A stretch of DNA of 64,000 nucleotides from Locusta migratoria. Its lineage: Eukaryota; Arthropoda; Insecta; Orthoptera; Acrididae. Below the pieces are notes generated by a model. That model saw only the letters and a list, made by a program, of their open reading frames with translations. It did no database searches and was not told where the DNA came from. Positions 42,001 to 56,200 of this stretch are shown one piece after another. Each line of letters starts with the position of its first letter. Position 1 is the stretch's first letter. The stretch covers positions 786,224 to 850,223 of the forward strand of contig JAOYRU010000052.1 of the NCBI GenBank assembly GCA_026315105.1, in the 5' to 3' direction. Both the position numbers and the translations under genes were made by a program.

Positions 42001-45000
42001 CAAATAACGAAATAAATGCAAATTTCTCTTTTAAATAGTTTTTTATTATCATGTACTACCATTTTAGAGGTCAATCACATTGCAGACTAGTCGCCATTGC
42101 AGCTCACTGCCCTCCAGCGTCCATTCTGTCGTCTGTATAGGCTCCCAGGGTCCTTATATAGTAATGAGAGCGTTTGCAGGGAAACGCACAATAATGCAAA
42201 TAACGAAATAAATGCAAATTTCTCTTTTAAATAGTTTTTTATTATCATGTACTACCATTTTAGAGGTCAATCACATTGCAGACTAGTCGCCATTGCAGCT
42301 CACTGCCCTCCAGCGTCCATTCTGTCGTCTGTATAGGCTCCCAGGGTCCTTATATAGTAATGAGAGCGTTTGCAGGGAAACGCACAATAATGCAAATAAC
42401 GAAATAAATGCAAATTTCTCTTTTAAATAGTTTTTTATTATCATGTACTACCATTTTAGAGGTCAATCATATTTCTGACTAGTCGCCACTGCAGCTCACT
42501 GCCCTCCAGCGTCCATTCTGTCGTCTGTATAGGCTCCCAGGGTCCTTATATAGTAATGAGAGCGTTTGCAGGGAAACGCACAATAATGCAAATAACGAAA
42601 TAAATGCAAATTTCTCTTTTAAATAGTTTTTTATTATCATGTACTACCATTTTACAGGTCAATCACATTGCAGACTAGTCGCCATTGCAGCTCACTGCCC
42701 TCCAGCGTCCATTCTGTCGTCTGTATAGGCTCCCAGGGTCCTTATATAGTAATGAGAGCGTTTGCAGGGAAACGCACAATAATGCAAATAACGAAATAAA
42801 TGCAAATTTCTCTTTTAAATAGTTTTTTATTATCATGTACTACTTTTTAAGAGGTCAATCACATTTCTGACTAGTCGCCATTGCAGCTCACTGCCCTCCA
42901 GCGTCCATTCTGTCGTCTGTATAGGCTCCCAGGGTCCTTATATAGTAATGAGAGCGTTTGCAGGGAAACGCACAATAATGCAAATAACGAAATAAATGCA
43001 AATTTCTCTTTTAAATAGTATTTTATTATCATGTACTACTTTTTAAGAGGTCAATCACATTGCAGACTAGTCGCCATTGCAGCTCACTGCCCTCCAGCGT
43101 CCATTCTGTCATCTGTATAGGCTCCCAGGGTCCTTATATAGTAATGAGAGCGTTTGCAGGGAAACGCACAATAATGCAAATAACGAAATAAATGCAAATT
43201 TCTCTTTTAAATAGTTTTTTATTATCATGTACTACCATTTTAGAGGTCAATCATATTTCTGACTAGTCGCCACTGCAGCTCACTGCCCTCCAGCGTCCAT
43301 TCTGTCGTCTGTATAGGCTCCCAGGGTCCTTATATAGTAATGAGAGCGTTTGCAGGGAAACGCACAATAATGCAAATAACGAAATAAATGCAAATTTCTC
43401 TTTTAAATAGTTTTTTATTATCATGTACTACCATTTTACAGGTCAATCACATTGCAGACTAGTCGCCATTGCAGCTCACTGCCCTCCAGCGTCCATTCTG
43501 TCGTCTGTATAGGCTCCCAGGGTCCTTATATAGTAATGAGAGCGTTTGCAGGGAAACGCACAATAATGCAAATAACGAAATAAATGCAAATTTCTCTTTT
43601 AAATAGTTTTTTATTATCATGTACTACTTTTTAAGAGGTCAATCACATTTCTGACTAGTCGCCATTGCAGCTCACTGCCCTCCAGCGTCCATTCTGTCGT
43701 CTGTATAGGCTCCCAGGGTCCTTATATAGTAATGAGAGCGTTTGCAGGGAAACGCACAATAATGCAAATAACGAAATAAATGCAAATTTCTCTTTTAAAT
43801 AGTATTTTATTATCATGTACTACTTTTTAAGAGGTCAATCACATTGCAGACTAGTCGCCATTGCAGCTCACTGCCCTCCAGCGTCCATTCTGTCATCTGT
43901 ATAGGCTCCCAGGGTCCTTATATAGTAATGAGAGCGTTTGCAGGGAAACGCACAATAATGCAAATAACGAAATAAATGCAAATTTCTCTTTTAAATAGTT
44001 TTTTATTATCATGTACTACCATTTTAGAGGTCAATCATATTTCTGACTAGTCGCCACTGCAGCTCACTGCCCTCCAGCGTCCATTCTGTCGTCTGTATAG
44101 GCTCCCAGGGTCCTTATATAGTAATGAGAGCGTTTGCAGGGAAACGCACAATAATGCAAATAACGAAATAAATGCAAATTTCTCTTTTAAATAGTTTTTT
44201 ATTATCATGTACTACTTTTTAAGAGGTCAATCACATTGCAGACTAGTCGCCATTGCAGCTCACTGCCCTCCAGCGTCCATTCTGTCATCTGTATAGGCTC
44301 CCAGGGTCCTTATATAGTAATGAGAGCGTTTGCAGGGAAACGCACAATAATGCAAATAACGAAATAAATGCAAATTTCTCTTTTAAATAGTTTTTTATTA
44401 TCATGTACTACCATTTTAGAGGTCAATCACATTGCAGACTAGTCGCCATTGCAGCTCACTGCCCTCCAGCGTCCATTCTGTCGTCTGTATAGGCTCCCAG
44501 GGTCCTTATATAGTAATGAGAGCGTTTGCAGGGAAACGCACAATAATGCAAATAACGAAATAAATGCAAATTTCTCTTTTAAATAGTTTTTTATTATCAT
44601 GTACTACCATTTTACAGGTCAATCACATTGCAGACTAGTCGCCATTGCAGCTCACTGCCCTCCAGCGTCCATTCTGTCGTCTGTATAGGCTCCCAGGGTC
44701 CTTATATAGTAATGAGAGCGTTTGCAGGGAAACGCACAATAATGCAAATAACGAAATAAATGCAAATTTCTCTTTTAAATAGTTTTTTATTATCATGTAC
44801 TACCATTTAAGAGGTCAATCACATTTCTGACTAGTCGCCATTGCAGCTCACTGCCCTCCAGCGTCCATTCTGTCGTCTGTATAGGCTCCCAGGGTCCTTA
44901 TATAGTAATGAGAGCGTTTGCAGGGAAACGCACAATAATGCAAATAACGAAATAAATGCAAATTTCTCTTTTAAATAGTTTTTTATTATCATGTACTACC

Positions 45001-48000
45001 ATTTTACAGGTCAATCACATTGCAGACTAGTCGCCATTGCAGCTCACTGCCCTCCAGCGTCCATTCTGTCGTCTGTATAGGCTCCCAGGGTCCTTATATA
45101 GTAATGAGAGCGTTTGCAGGGAAACGCACAATAATGCAAATAACGAAATAAATGCAAATTTCTCTTTTAAATAGTTTTTTATTATCATGTACTACCATTT
45201 TAGAGGTCAATCACATTGCAGACTAGTCGCCATTGCAGCTCACTGCCCTCCAGCGTCCATTCTGTCGTCTGTATAGGCTCCCAGGGTCCTTATATAGTAA
45301 TGAGAGCGTTTGCAGGGAAACGCACAATAATGCAAATAACGAAATAAATGCAAATTTCTCTTTTAAATAGTTTTTTATTATCATGTACTACCATTTAAGA
45401 GGTCAATCACATTTCTGACTAGTCGCCATTGCAGCTCACTGCCCTCCAGCGTCCATTCTGTCGTCTGTATAGGCTCCCAGGGTCCTTATATAGTAATGAG
45501 AGCGTTTGCAGGGAAACGCACAATAATGCAAATAACGAAATAAATGCAAATTTCTCTTTTAAATAGTTTTTTATTATCATGTACTACCATTTTAGAGGTC
45601 AATCACATTTCTGACTAGTCGCCATTGCAGCTCACTGCCCTCCAGCGTCCATTCTGTCGTCTGTATAGGCTCCCAGGGTCCTTATATAATAATGAGAGCG
45701 TTTGCAGGGAAACGCACAATAATGCAAATAACGAAATAAATGCAAATTTCTCTTTTAAATAGTTTTTTATTATCATGTACTACCATTTTGGAGGTCAATC
45801 ACATTGCAGACTAGTCGCCATTGCAGCTCACAGGCCTCCAGTGTCCATTCTGTCGTCTGTATAGGCTCCCAGGGTCCTTATATAGTAATGAGAGCGTTTG
45901 CAGGGAAACGCACAATAATGCAAATAACGAAATAAATGCAAATTTCTCTTTTAAATAGTTTTTTATTATCATGTACTACCATTTTAGAGGTCAATCACAT
46001 TGCAGACTAGTCGCCATTGCAGCTCACTGCCCTCCAGCGTCCATTCTGTCGTCTGTATAGGCTCCCAGGGTCCTTATATAGTAATGAGAGCGTTTGCAGG
46101 GAAACGCACAATAATGCAAATAACGAAATAAATGCAAATTTCTCTTTTAAATAGTTTTTTATTATCATGTACTACCATTTTAGAGGTCAATCACATTGCA
46201 GACTAGTCGCCATTGCAGCTCACTGCCCTCCAGCGTCCATTCTGTCGTCTGTATAGGCTCCCAGGGTCCTTATATAGTAATGAGAGCGTTTGCAGGGAAA
46301 CGCACAATAATGCAAATAACGAAATAAATGCAAATTTCTCTTTTAAATAGTTTTTTATTATCATGTACTACCATTTTACAGGTCAATCACATTGCAGACT
46401 AGTCGCCATTGCAGCTCACTGCCCTCCAGCGTCCATTCTGTCGTCTGTATAGGCTCCCAGGGTCCTTATATAGTAATGAGAGCGTTTGCAGGGAAACGCA
46501 CAATAATGCAAATAACGAAATAAATGCAAATTTCTCTTTTAAATAGTTTTTTATTATCATGTACTACCATTTAAGAGGTCAATCACATTTCTGACTAGTC
46601 GCCATTGCAGCTCACTGCCCTCCAGCGTCCATTCTGTCGTCTGTATAGGCTCCCAGAGTCCTTATATAGTAATGAGAGCGTTTGCAGGGAAACGCACAAT
46701 AATGCAAATAACGAAATAAATGCAAATTTCTCTTTTAAATAGTTCTTTATTATCATGTACTACCATTTTAGAGGTCAATCACATTGCAGACTAGTCGCCA
46801 TTGCAGCTCACTGCCCTCCAGCGTCCATTCTGTCGTCTGTATAGGCTCCCAGGGTCCTTATATAGTAATGAGAGCGTTTGCAGGGAAACGCACAATAATG
46901 CAAATAACGAAATAAATGCAAATTTCTCTTTTAAATAGTTTTTTATTATCATGTACTACCATTTTAGAGGTCAATCACATTGCAGACTAGTCGCCATTGC
47001 AGCTCACTGCCCTCCAGCGTCCATTCTGTCGTCTGTATAGGCTCCCAGGGTCCTTATATAGTAATGAGAGCGTTTGCAGGGAAACGCACAATAATGCAAA
47101 TAACGAAATAAATGCAAATTTCTCTTTTAAATAGTTTTTTATTATCATGTACTACCATTTTAGAGGTCAATCACATTGCAGACTAGTCGCCATTGCAGCT
47201 CACTGCCCTCCAGCGTCCATTCTGTCGTCTGTATAGGCTCCCAGGGTCCTTATATAGTAATGAGAGCGTTTGCAGGGAAACGCACAATAATGCAAATAAC
47301 GAAATAAATGCAAATTTCTCTTTTAAATAGTTTTTTATTATCATGTACTACCATTTTAGAGGTCAATCACATTGCAGACTAGTCGCCATTGCAGCTCACT
47401 GCCCTCCAGCGTCCATTCTGTCGTCTGTATAGGCTCCCAGGGTCCTTATATAGTAATGAGAGCGTTTGCAGGGAAACGCACAATAATGCAAATAACGAAA
47501 TAAATGCAAATTTCTCTTTTAAATAGTTTTTTATTATCATGTACTACCATTTTACAGGTCAATCACATTGCAGACTAGTCGCCATTGCAGCTCACTGCCC
47601 TCCAGCGTCCATTCTGTCGTCTGTATAGGCTCCCAGGGTCCTTATATAGTAATGAGAGCGTTTGCAGGGAAACGCACAATAATGCAAATAACGAAATAAA
47701 TGCAAATTTCTCTTTTAAATAGTTTTTTATTATCATGTACTACCATTTTAGAGGTCAATCACATTGCAGACTAGTCGCCATTGCAGCTCACTGCCCTCCA
47801 GCGTCCATTCTGTCGTCTGTATAGGCTCCCAGGGTCCTTATATAGTAATGAGAGCGTTTGCAGGGAAACGCACAATAATGCAAATAACGAAATAAATGCA
47901 AATTTCTCTTTTAAATAGTTTTTTATTATCATGTACTACCATTTTACAGGTCAATCACATTGCAGACTAGTCGCCATTGCAGCTCACTGCCCTCCAGCGT

Positions 48001-50534
48001 CCATTCTGTCGTCTGTATAGGCTCCCAGAGTCCTTATATAGTAATGAGAGCGTTTGCAGGGAAACGCACAATAATGCAAATAACGAAATAAATGCAAATT
48101 TCTCTTTTAAATAGTTTTTTATTATCATGTACTACCATTTTAGAGGTCAATCACATTTCTGACTAGTCGCCATTGCAGCTCACTGCCCTCCAGCGTCCAT
48201 TCTGTCGTCTGTATAGGCTCCCAGGGTCCTTATATAATAATGAGAGCGTTTGCAGGGAAACGCACAATAATGCAAATAACGAAATAAATGCAAATTTCTC
48301 TTTTAAATAGTTTTTTATTATCATGTACTACCATTTTAGAGGTCAATCACATTGCAGACTAGTCGCCATTGCAGCTCACAGGCCTCCAGTGTCCATTCTG
48401 TCGTCTGTATAGGCTCCCAGTGTCCTTATATAGTAATGAGAGCGTTTGCAGGGAAACGCACAATAATGCAAATAACGAAATAAATGCAAATTTCTCTTTT
48501 AAATAGTTTTTTATTATCATGTACTACCATTTTAGAGGTCAATCACATTGCAGACTAGTCGCCATTGCAGCTCACTGCCCTCCAGCGTCCATTCTGTCGT
48601 CTGTATAGGCTCCCAGGGTCCTTATATAGTAATGAGAGCGTTTGCAGGGAAACGCACAATAATGCAAATAACGAAATAAATGCAAATTTCTCTTTTAAAT
48701 AGTTTTTTATTATCATGTACTACCATTTTAGAGGTCAATCACATTGCAGACTAGTCGCCATTGCAGCTCACTGCCCTCCAGCGTCCATTCTGTCATCTGT
48801 ATAGGCTCCCAGGGTCCTTATATAGTAATGAGAGCGTTTGCAGGGAAACGCACAATAATGCAAATAACGAAATAAATGCAAATTTCTCTTTTAAATAGTT
48901 TTTTATTATCATTTACTACCATTTTAGAGGTCAATCACATTGCAGACTAGTCGCCATTGCAGCTCACTGCCCTCCAGCGTCCATTCTGTCGTCTGTATAG
49001 GCTCCCAGGGTCCTTATATAGTAATGAGAGCGTTTGCAGGGAAACGCACAATAATGCAAATAACGAGATAAATGCAAATTTCTCTTTTAAATAGTTTTTT
49101 ATTATCATGTACTACCATTTTAGAGGTCAATCACATTGCAGACTAGTCGCCATTGCAGCTCACTGCCCTCCAGCGTCCATTCTGTCGTCTGTATAGGCTC
49201 CCAGGGTCCTTATATAGTAATGAGAGCGTTTGCAGGGAAACGCACAATAATGCAAATAACGAAATAAATGCAAATTTCTCTTTTAAATAGTTTTTTATTA
49301 TCATGTACTACCATTTTACAGGTCAATCACATTGCAGACTAGTCGCCATTGCAGCTCACTGCCCTCCAGCGTCCATTCTGTCGTCTGTATAGGCTCCCAG
49401 GGTCCTTATATAGTAATGAGAGCGTTTGCAGGGAAACGCACAATAATGCAAATAACGAAATAAATGCAAATTTCTCTTTTAAATAGTTTTTTATTATCAT
49501 GTACTACCATTTAAGAGGTCAATCACATTTCTGACTAGTCGCCATTGCAGCTCACTGCCCTCCAGCGTCCATTCTGTCGTCTGTATAGGCTCCCAGGGTC
49601 CTTATATAGTAATGAGAGCGTTTGCAGGGAAACGCACAATAATGCAAATAACGAAATAAATGCAAATTTCTCTTTTAAATAGTTTTTTATTATCATGTAC
49701 TACCATTTTAGAGGTCAATCATATTTCTGACTAGCCGCCACTGCAGCTCACTGCCCTCCAGCGTCCATTCTGTCGTCTGTATAGGCTCCCAGGGTCCTTA
49801 TATAGTAATGAGAGCGTTTGCAGGGAAACGCACAATAATGCAAATAACGAAATAAATGCAAATTTCTCTTTTAAATAGTTTTTTATTATCATGTACTACC
49901 ATTTTACAGGTCAATCACATTGCAGACTAGTCGCCATTGCAGCTCACTGCCCTCCAGCGTCCATTCTGTCGTCTGTATAGGTTCCCAGGGTCCTTATATA
50001 GTAATGAGAGCGTTTGCAGGGAAACGCACAATAATGCAAATAACGAAATAAATGCAAATTTCTCTTTTAAATAGTTTTTTATTATCATGTACTACCATTT
50101 AAGAGGTCAATCACATTTCTGACTAGTCGCCATTGCAGCTCACTGCCCTCCAGCGTCCATTCTGTCGTCTGTATAGGCTCCCAGGGTCCTTATATAGTAA
50201 TGAGAGCGTTTGCAGGGAAACGCACAATAATGCAAATAACGAAATAAATGCAAATTTCTCTTTTAAATAGTTTTTTATTATCATGTACTACCATTTTAGA
50301 GGTCAATCACATTTCTGACTAGTCGCCATTGCAGCTCACTGCCCTCCAGCGTCCATTCTGTCGTCTGTATAGGCTCCCAGGGTCCTTATATAATAATGAG
50401 AGCGTTTGCAGGGAAACGCACAATAATGCAAATAACGAAATAAATGCAAATTTCTCTTTTAAATAGTTTTTTATTATCATGTACTACCATTTTAGAGGTC
50501 AATCACATTGCAGACTAGTCGCCATTGCAGCTCA

Positions 50535-53277
50535 CAGGCCTCCAGTGTCCATTCTGTCGTCTGTATAGGCTCCCAGGGTCCTTATATAGTAATGAGAGCG
50601 TTTGCAGGGAAACGCACAATAATGCAAATAACGAAATAAATGCAAATTTCTCTTTTAAATAGTTTTTTATTATCATGTACTACCATTTTAGAGGTCAATC
50701 ACATTGCAGACTAGTCGCCATTGCAGCTCACTGCCCTCCAGCGTCCATTCTGTCGTCTGTATAGGCTCCCAGGGTCCTTATATAGTAATGAGAGCGTTTG
50801 CAGGGAAACGCACAATAATGCAAATAACGAAATAAATGCAAATTTCTCTTTTAAATAGTTTTTTATTATCATGTACTACCATTTTAGAGGTCAATCACAT
50901 TGCAGACTAGTCGCCATTGCAGCTCACTGCCCTCCAGCGTCCATTCTGTCGTCTGTATAGGCTCCCAGGGTCCTTATATAGTAATGAGAGCGTTTGCAGG
51001 GAAACGCACAATAATGCAAATAACGAAATAAATGCAAATTTCTCTTTTAAATAGTTTTTTGTTATCATGTACTACCATTTTAGAGGTCAATCACATTGCA
51101 GACTAGTCGCCATTGCAGCTCACTGCCCTCCAGTGTCCATTCTGTCGTCTGTATAGGTTCCCAGGGTCCTTATATAGTAATGAGAGCGTTTGCAGGGAAA
51201 CGCACAATAATGCAAATAACGAAATAAATGCAAATTTCTCTTTTAAATAGTTTTTTATTTTCATGTACTACCATTTTAGAGGTCAATCACATTTCTGACT
51301 AGTCGCCACTGCAGCTCACTGCCCTCCGGCGTCCACTCTGTCGTCTGTATAGGCTCCCAGGGTCCTTATATAGTAATGAGAGCGTTTGCAGGGAAACGCA
51401 CAATAATGCAAATAACGAAATAAATGCAAATTTCTCTTTTAAATAGTTTTTTATTATCATGTACTACCATTTTAGAGGTCAATCACATTTCTGACTAGTC
51501 GCCATTGCAGTTCACTTCCCTCCAGCGTCCATTCTGTCGTCTGTATAGGCTCCCAGGGTCCTTATATAGTAATGAGAGCGTTTGCAGGGAAACGCACAAT
51601 AACGCAAATAACGAAATAAATGCAAATTTCTCTTTAAATAGTTTTTTATTATCATGTACTACCATTTAAGAGGTCAATCACATTTCTGACTAGTCGCCAC
51701 TGCAGCTCACTGCCCTCCGGCGTCCATTCTGTCGTCTGTATAGGCTCCCAGGTTCCTTATATAGTAATGAGAGCGTTTGCAGGGAAACGCACAATAATGC
51801 AAATAACGAAATAAATGCAAATTTCTCTTTTAAATAGTTTTTTATTATCATGTACTACCATTTTAGAGGTCAATCACATTTCTGACTAGTCGCCATTGCA
51901 GCTCACTGCCCTCCGGCGTCCATTCTGTCGTCTGTATAGGCTCCCAGGGTCCTTATATAGTAATGAGAGCGTTTGCAGGGAAACGCACAATAATGCAAAT
52001 AACGAAATAAATGCAAATTTCTCTTTTAAATAGTTTTTTATTATCATGTACTACCATTTAAGAGGTCAATCACATTTCTGACTAGTCGCCACTTTAGCTC
52101 ACTGCCCTCCGGCGTCCATTCTGTCGTCTGTATAGGCTCCCAGGGTCCTTATATAGTAATGAGAGCGTTTGCAGGGAAACGCACAATAATGCAAATAACG
52201 AAATAAATGCAAATTTCTCTTTTAAATAGTTTTTTATTATCATGTACTACCATTTTAGAGGTCAATTACATTTCTGACTAGTCGCCATTGCAGCTCACTG
52301 CCCTCCGGCGTCCATTCTGTCGTCTGTATAGGCTCCCAGGGTCCTTATATAGTAATGAGAGCGTTTGCAGGGAAACGCACAATAATGCAAATAACGAAAT
52401 AAATGCAAATTTCTCTTTTAAATAGTTTTTTATTATCATGTACTACCATTTTAGAGGTCAATCACATTTCTGACTAGTCGCCACTGCAGCTCACTGCCCT
52501 CCGGCGTCTATTCTGTCGTCTGTATAGGCTCCCAGGGTCCTTATATAGTAATGAGAGCGTTTGCAGGGAAACGCACAATAATGCAAATAACGAAATAAAT
52601 GCAAATTTCTCTTTTAAATAGTTTTTTATTATCATGTACTACCATTTTAGAGGTCAATCACATTGCAGACTAGTCGCCATTGCAGCTCACTGCCCTCCAG
52701 CGTCCATTCTGTCATCTGTATAGGCTCCCAGGGTCCTTATATAGTAATGAGAGCGTTTGCAGGGAAACGCACAATAATGCAAATAACGAAATAAATGCAA
52801 ATTTCTCTTTTAAATAGTTTTTTATTATCATGTACTACCATTTTAGAGGTCAATCACATTGCAGACTAGTCGCCATTGCAGCTCACTGCCCTCCAGCGTC
52901 CATTCTGTCGTCTGTATAGGCTCCCAGGGTCCTTATATAGTAATGAGAGCGTTTGCAGGGAAACGCACAATAATGCAAATAACGAAATAAATGCAAATTT
53001 CTCTTTTAAATAGTTTTTTATTATCATGTACTACCATTTTAGAGGTCAATCATATTTCTGACTAGTCGCCACTGCAGCTCACTGCCCTCCAGCGTCCATT
53101 CTGTCGTCTGTATAGGCTCCCAGGGTCCTTATATAGTAATGAGAGCGTTTGCAGGGAAACGCACAATAATGCAAATAACGAAATAAATGCAAATTTCTCT
53201 TTTAAATAGTTTTTTATTATCATGTACTACCATTTTAGAGGTCAATCACATTGCAGACTAGTCGCCATTGCAGCTCA
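50535..53277 (+). repeat. 14-monomer higher-order block in array C (2743 bp), repeated immediately downstream
   Basis: The stretch from one 'caggcctccagtgt' monomer to the next contains the ordered variants 'tttttgttatc', 'cagtgtcc...ggttccc', 'tttattttcatg', 'gcgtccactc', 'ttcacttccc', 'actttagctc' and 'gcgtctattc'. The same order follows from 53278 and again from 58967 and 61908, so this is a true higher-order repeat and not a chance set of variants. Unit boundaries are arbitrary. Confidence 0.8.
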
Positions 53278-56200
53278 CAGGCCTCCAGTGTCCATTCTGT
53301 CGTCTGTATAGGCTCCCAGGGTCCTTATATAGTAATGAGAGCGTTTGCAGGGAAACGCACAATAATGCAAATAACGAAATAAATGCAAATTTCTCTTTTA
53401 AATAGTTTTTTATTATCATGTACTACCATTTTAGAGGTCAATCACATTGCAGACTAGTCGCCATTGCAGCTCACTGCCCTCCAGCGTCCATTCTGTCGTC
53501 TGTATAGGCTCCCAGGGTCCTTATATAGTAATGAGAGCGTTTGCAGGGAAACGCACAATAATGCAAATAACGAAATAAATGCAAATTTCTCTTTTAAATA
53601 GTTTTTTATTATCATGTACTACCATTTTAGAGGTCAATCACATTGCAGACTAGTCGCCATTGCAGCTCACTGCCCTCCAGCGTCCATTCTGTCGTCTGTA
53701 TAGGCTCCCAGGGTCCTTATATAGTAATGAGAGCGTTTGCAGGGAAACGCACAATAATGCAAATAACGAAATAAATGCAAATTTCTCTTTTAAATAGTTT
53801 TTTGTTATCATGTACTACCATTTTAGAGGTCAATCACATTGCAGACTAGTCGCCATTGCAGCTCACTGCCCTCCAGTGTCCATTCTGTCGTCTGTATAGG
53901 TTCCCAGGGTCCTTATATAGTAATGAGAGCGTTTGCAGGGAAACGCACAATAATGCAAATAACGAAATAAATGCAAATTTCTCTTTTAAATAGTTTTTTA
54001 TTTTCATGTACTACCATTTTAGAGGTCAATCACATTTCTGACTAGTCGCCACTGCAGCTCACTGCCCTCCGGCGTCCACTCTGTCGTCTGTATAGGCTCC
54101 CAGGGTCCTTATATAGTAATGAGAGCGTTTGCAGGGAAACGCACAATAATGCAAATAACGAAATAAATGCAAATTTCTCTTTTAAATAGTTTTTTATTAT
54201 CATGTACTACCATTTTAGAGGTCAATCACATTTCTGACTAGTCGCCATTGCAGTTCACTTCCCTCCAGCGTCCATTCTGTCGTCTGTATAGGCTCCCAGG
54301 GTCCTTATATAGTAATGAGAGCGTTTGCAGGGAAACGCACAATAACGCAAATAACGAAATAAATGCAAATTTCTCTTTAAATAGTTTTTTTATTATCATG
54401 TACTACCATTTAAGAGGTCAATCACATTTCTGACTAGTCGCCACTGCAGCTCACTGCCCTCCGGCGTCCATTCTGTCGTCTGTATAGGCTCCCAGGTTCC
54501 TTATATAGTAATGAGAGCGTTTGCAGGGAAACGCACAATAATGCAAATAACGAAATAAATGCAAATTTCTCTTTTAAATAGTTTTTTATTATCATGTACT
54601 ACCATTTTAGAGGTCAATCACATTTCTGACTAGTCGCCATTGCAGCTCACTGCCCTCCGGCGTCCATTCTGTCGTCTGTATAGGCTCCCAGGGTCCTTAT
54701 ATAGTAATGAGAGCGTTTGCAGGGAAACGCACAATAATGCAAATAACGAAATAAATGCAAATTTCTCTTTTAAATAGTTTTTTTATTATCATGTACTACC
54801 ATTTAAGAGGTCAATCACATTTCTGACTAGTCGCACTTTAGCTCACTGCCCTCCGGCGTCCATTCTGTCGTCTGTATAGGCTCCCAGGGTCCTTATATAG
54901 TAATGAGAGCGTTTGCAGGGAAACGCACAATAATGCAAATAACGAAATAAATGCAAATTTCTCTTTAAATAGTTTTTTTATTATCATGTACTACCATTTT
55001 AGAGGTCAATTACATTTCTGACTAGTCGCCATTGCAGCTCACTGCCCTCCGGCGTCCATTCTGTCGTCTGTATAGGCTCCCAGGGTCCTTATATAGTAAT
55101 GAGAGCGTTTGCAGGGAAACGCACAATAATGCAAATAACGAAATAAATGCAAATTTCTCTTTTAAATAGTTTTTTATTATCATGTACTACCATTTTAGAG
55201 GTCAATCACATTTCTGACTAGTCGCCACTGCAGCTCACTGCCCTCCGGCGTCTATTCTGTCGTCTGTATAGGCTCCCAGGGTCCTTATATAGTAATGAGA
55301 GCGTTTGCAGGGAAACGCACAATAATGCAAATAACGAAATAAATGCAAATTTCTCTTTTAAATAGTTTTTTATTATCATGTACTACCATTTTTAGAGGTC
55401 AATCACATTGCAGACCTAGTCGCCATTGCAGCTCACTGCCCTCCAGCGTCCATTCTGTCATCTGTATAGGCTCCCAGGGTCCTTATATAGTAATGAGAGC
55501 GTTTGCAGGGAAACGCACAATAATGCAAATAACGAAATAAATGCAAATTTCTCTTTTAAATAGTTTTTTATTATCATGTACTACCATTTTAGAGGTCAAT
55601 CACATTGCAGACTAGTCGCCATTGCAGCTCACTGCCCTCCAGCGTCCATTCTGTCGTCTGTATAGGCTCCCAGGGTCCTTATATAGTAATGAGAGCGTTT
55701 GCAGGGAAACGCACAATAATGCAAATAACGAAATAAATGCAAATTTCTCTTTTAAATAGTTTTTTATTATCATGTACTACCATTTTAGAGGTCAATCATA
55801 TTTCTGACTAGTCGCCACTGCAGCTCACTGCCCTCCAGCGTCCATTCTGTCGTCTGTATAGGCTCCCAGGGTCCTTATATAGTAATGAGAGCGTTTGCAG
55901 GGAAACGCACAATAATGCAAATAACGAAATAAATGCAAATTTCTCTTTTAAATAGTTTTTTATTATCATGTACTACCATTTTAGAGGTCAATCACATTGC
56001 AGACTAGTCGCCATTGCAGCTCACTGCCCTCCAGCGTCCATTCTGTCGTCTGTATAGGCTCCCAGGGTCCTTATATAGTAATGAGAGCGTTTGCAGGGAA
56101 ACGCACAATAATGCAAATAACGAAATAAATGCAAATTTCTCTTTTAAATAGTTTTTTATTATCATGTACTACCATTTTAGAGGTCAATCACATTTCTGAC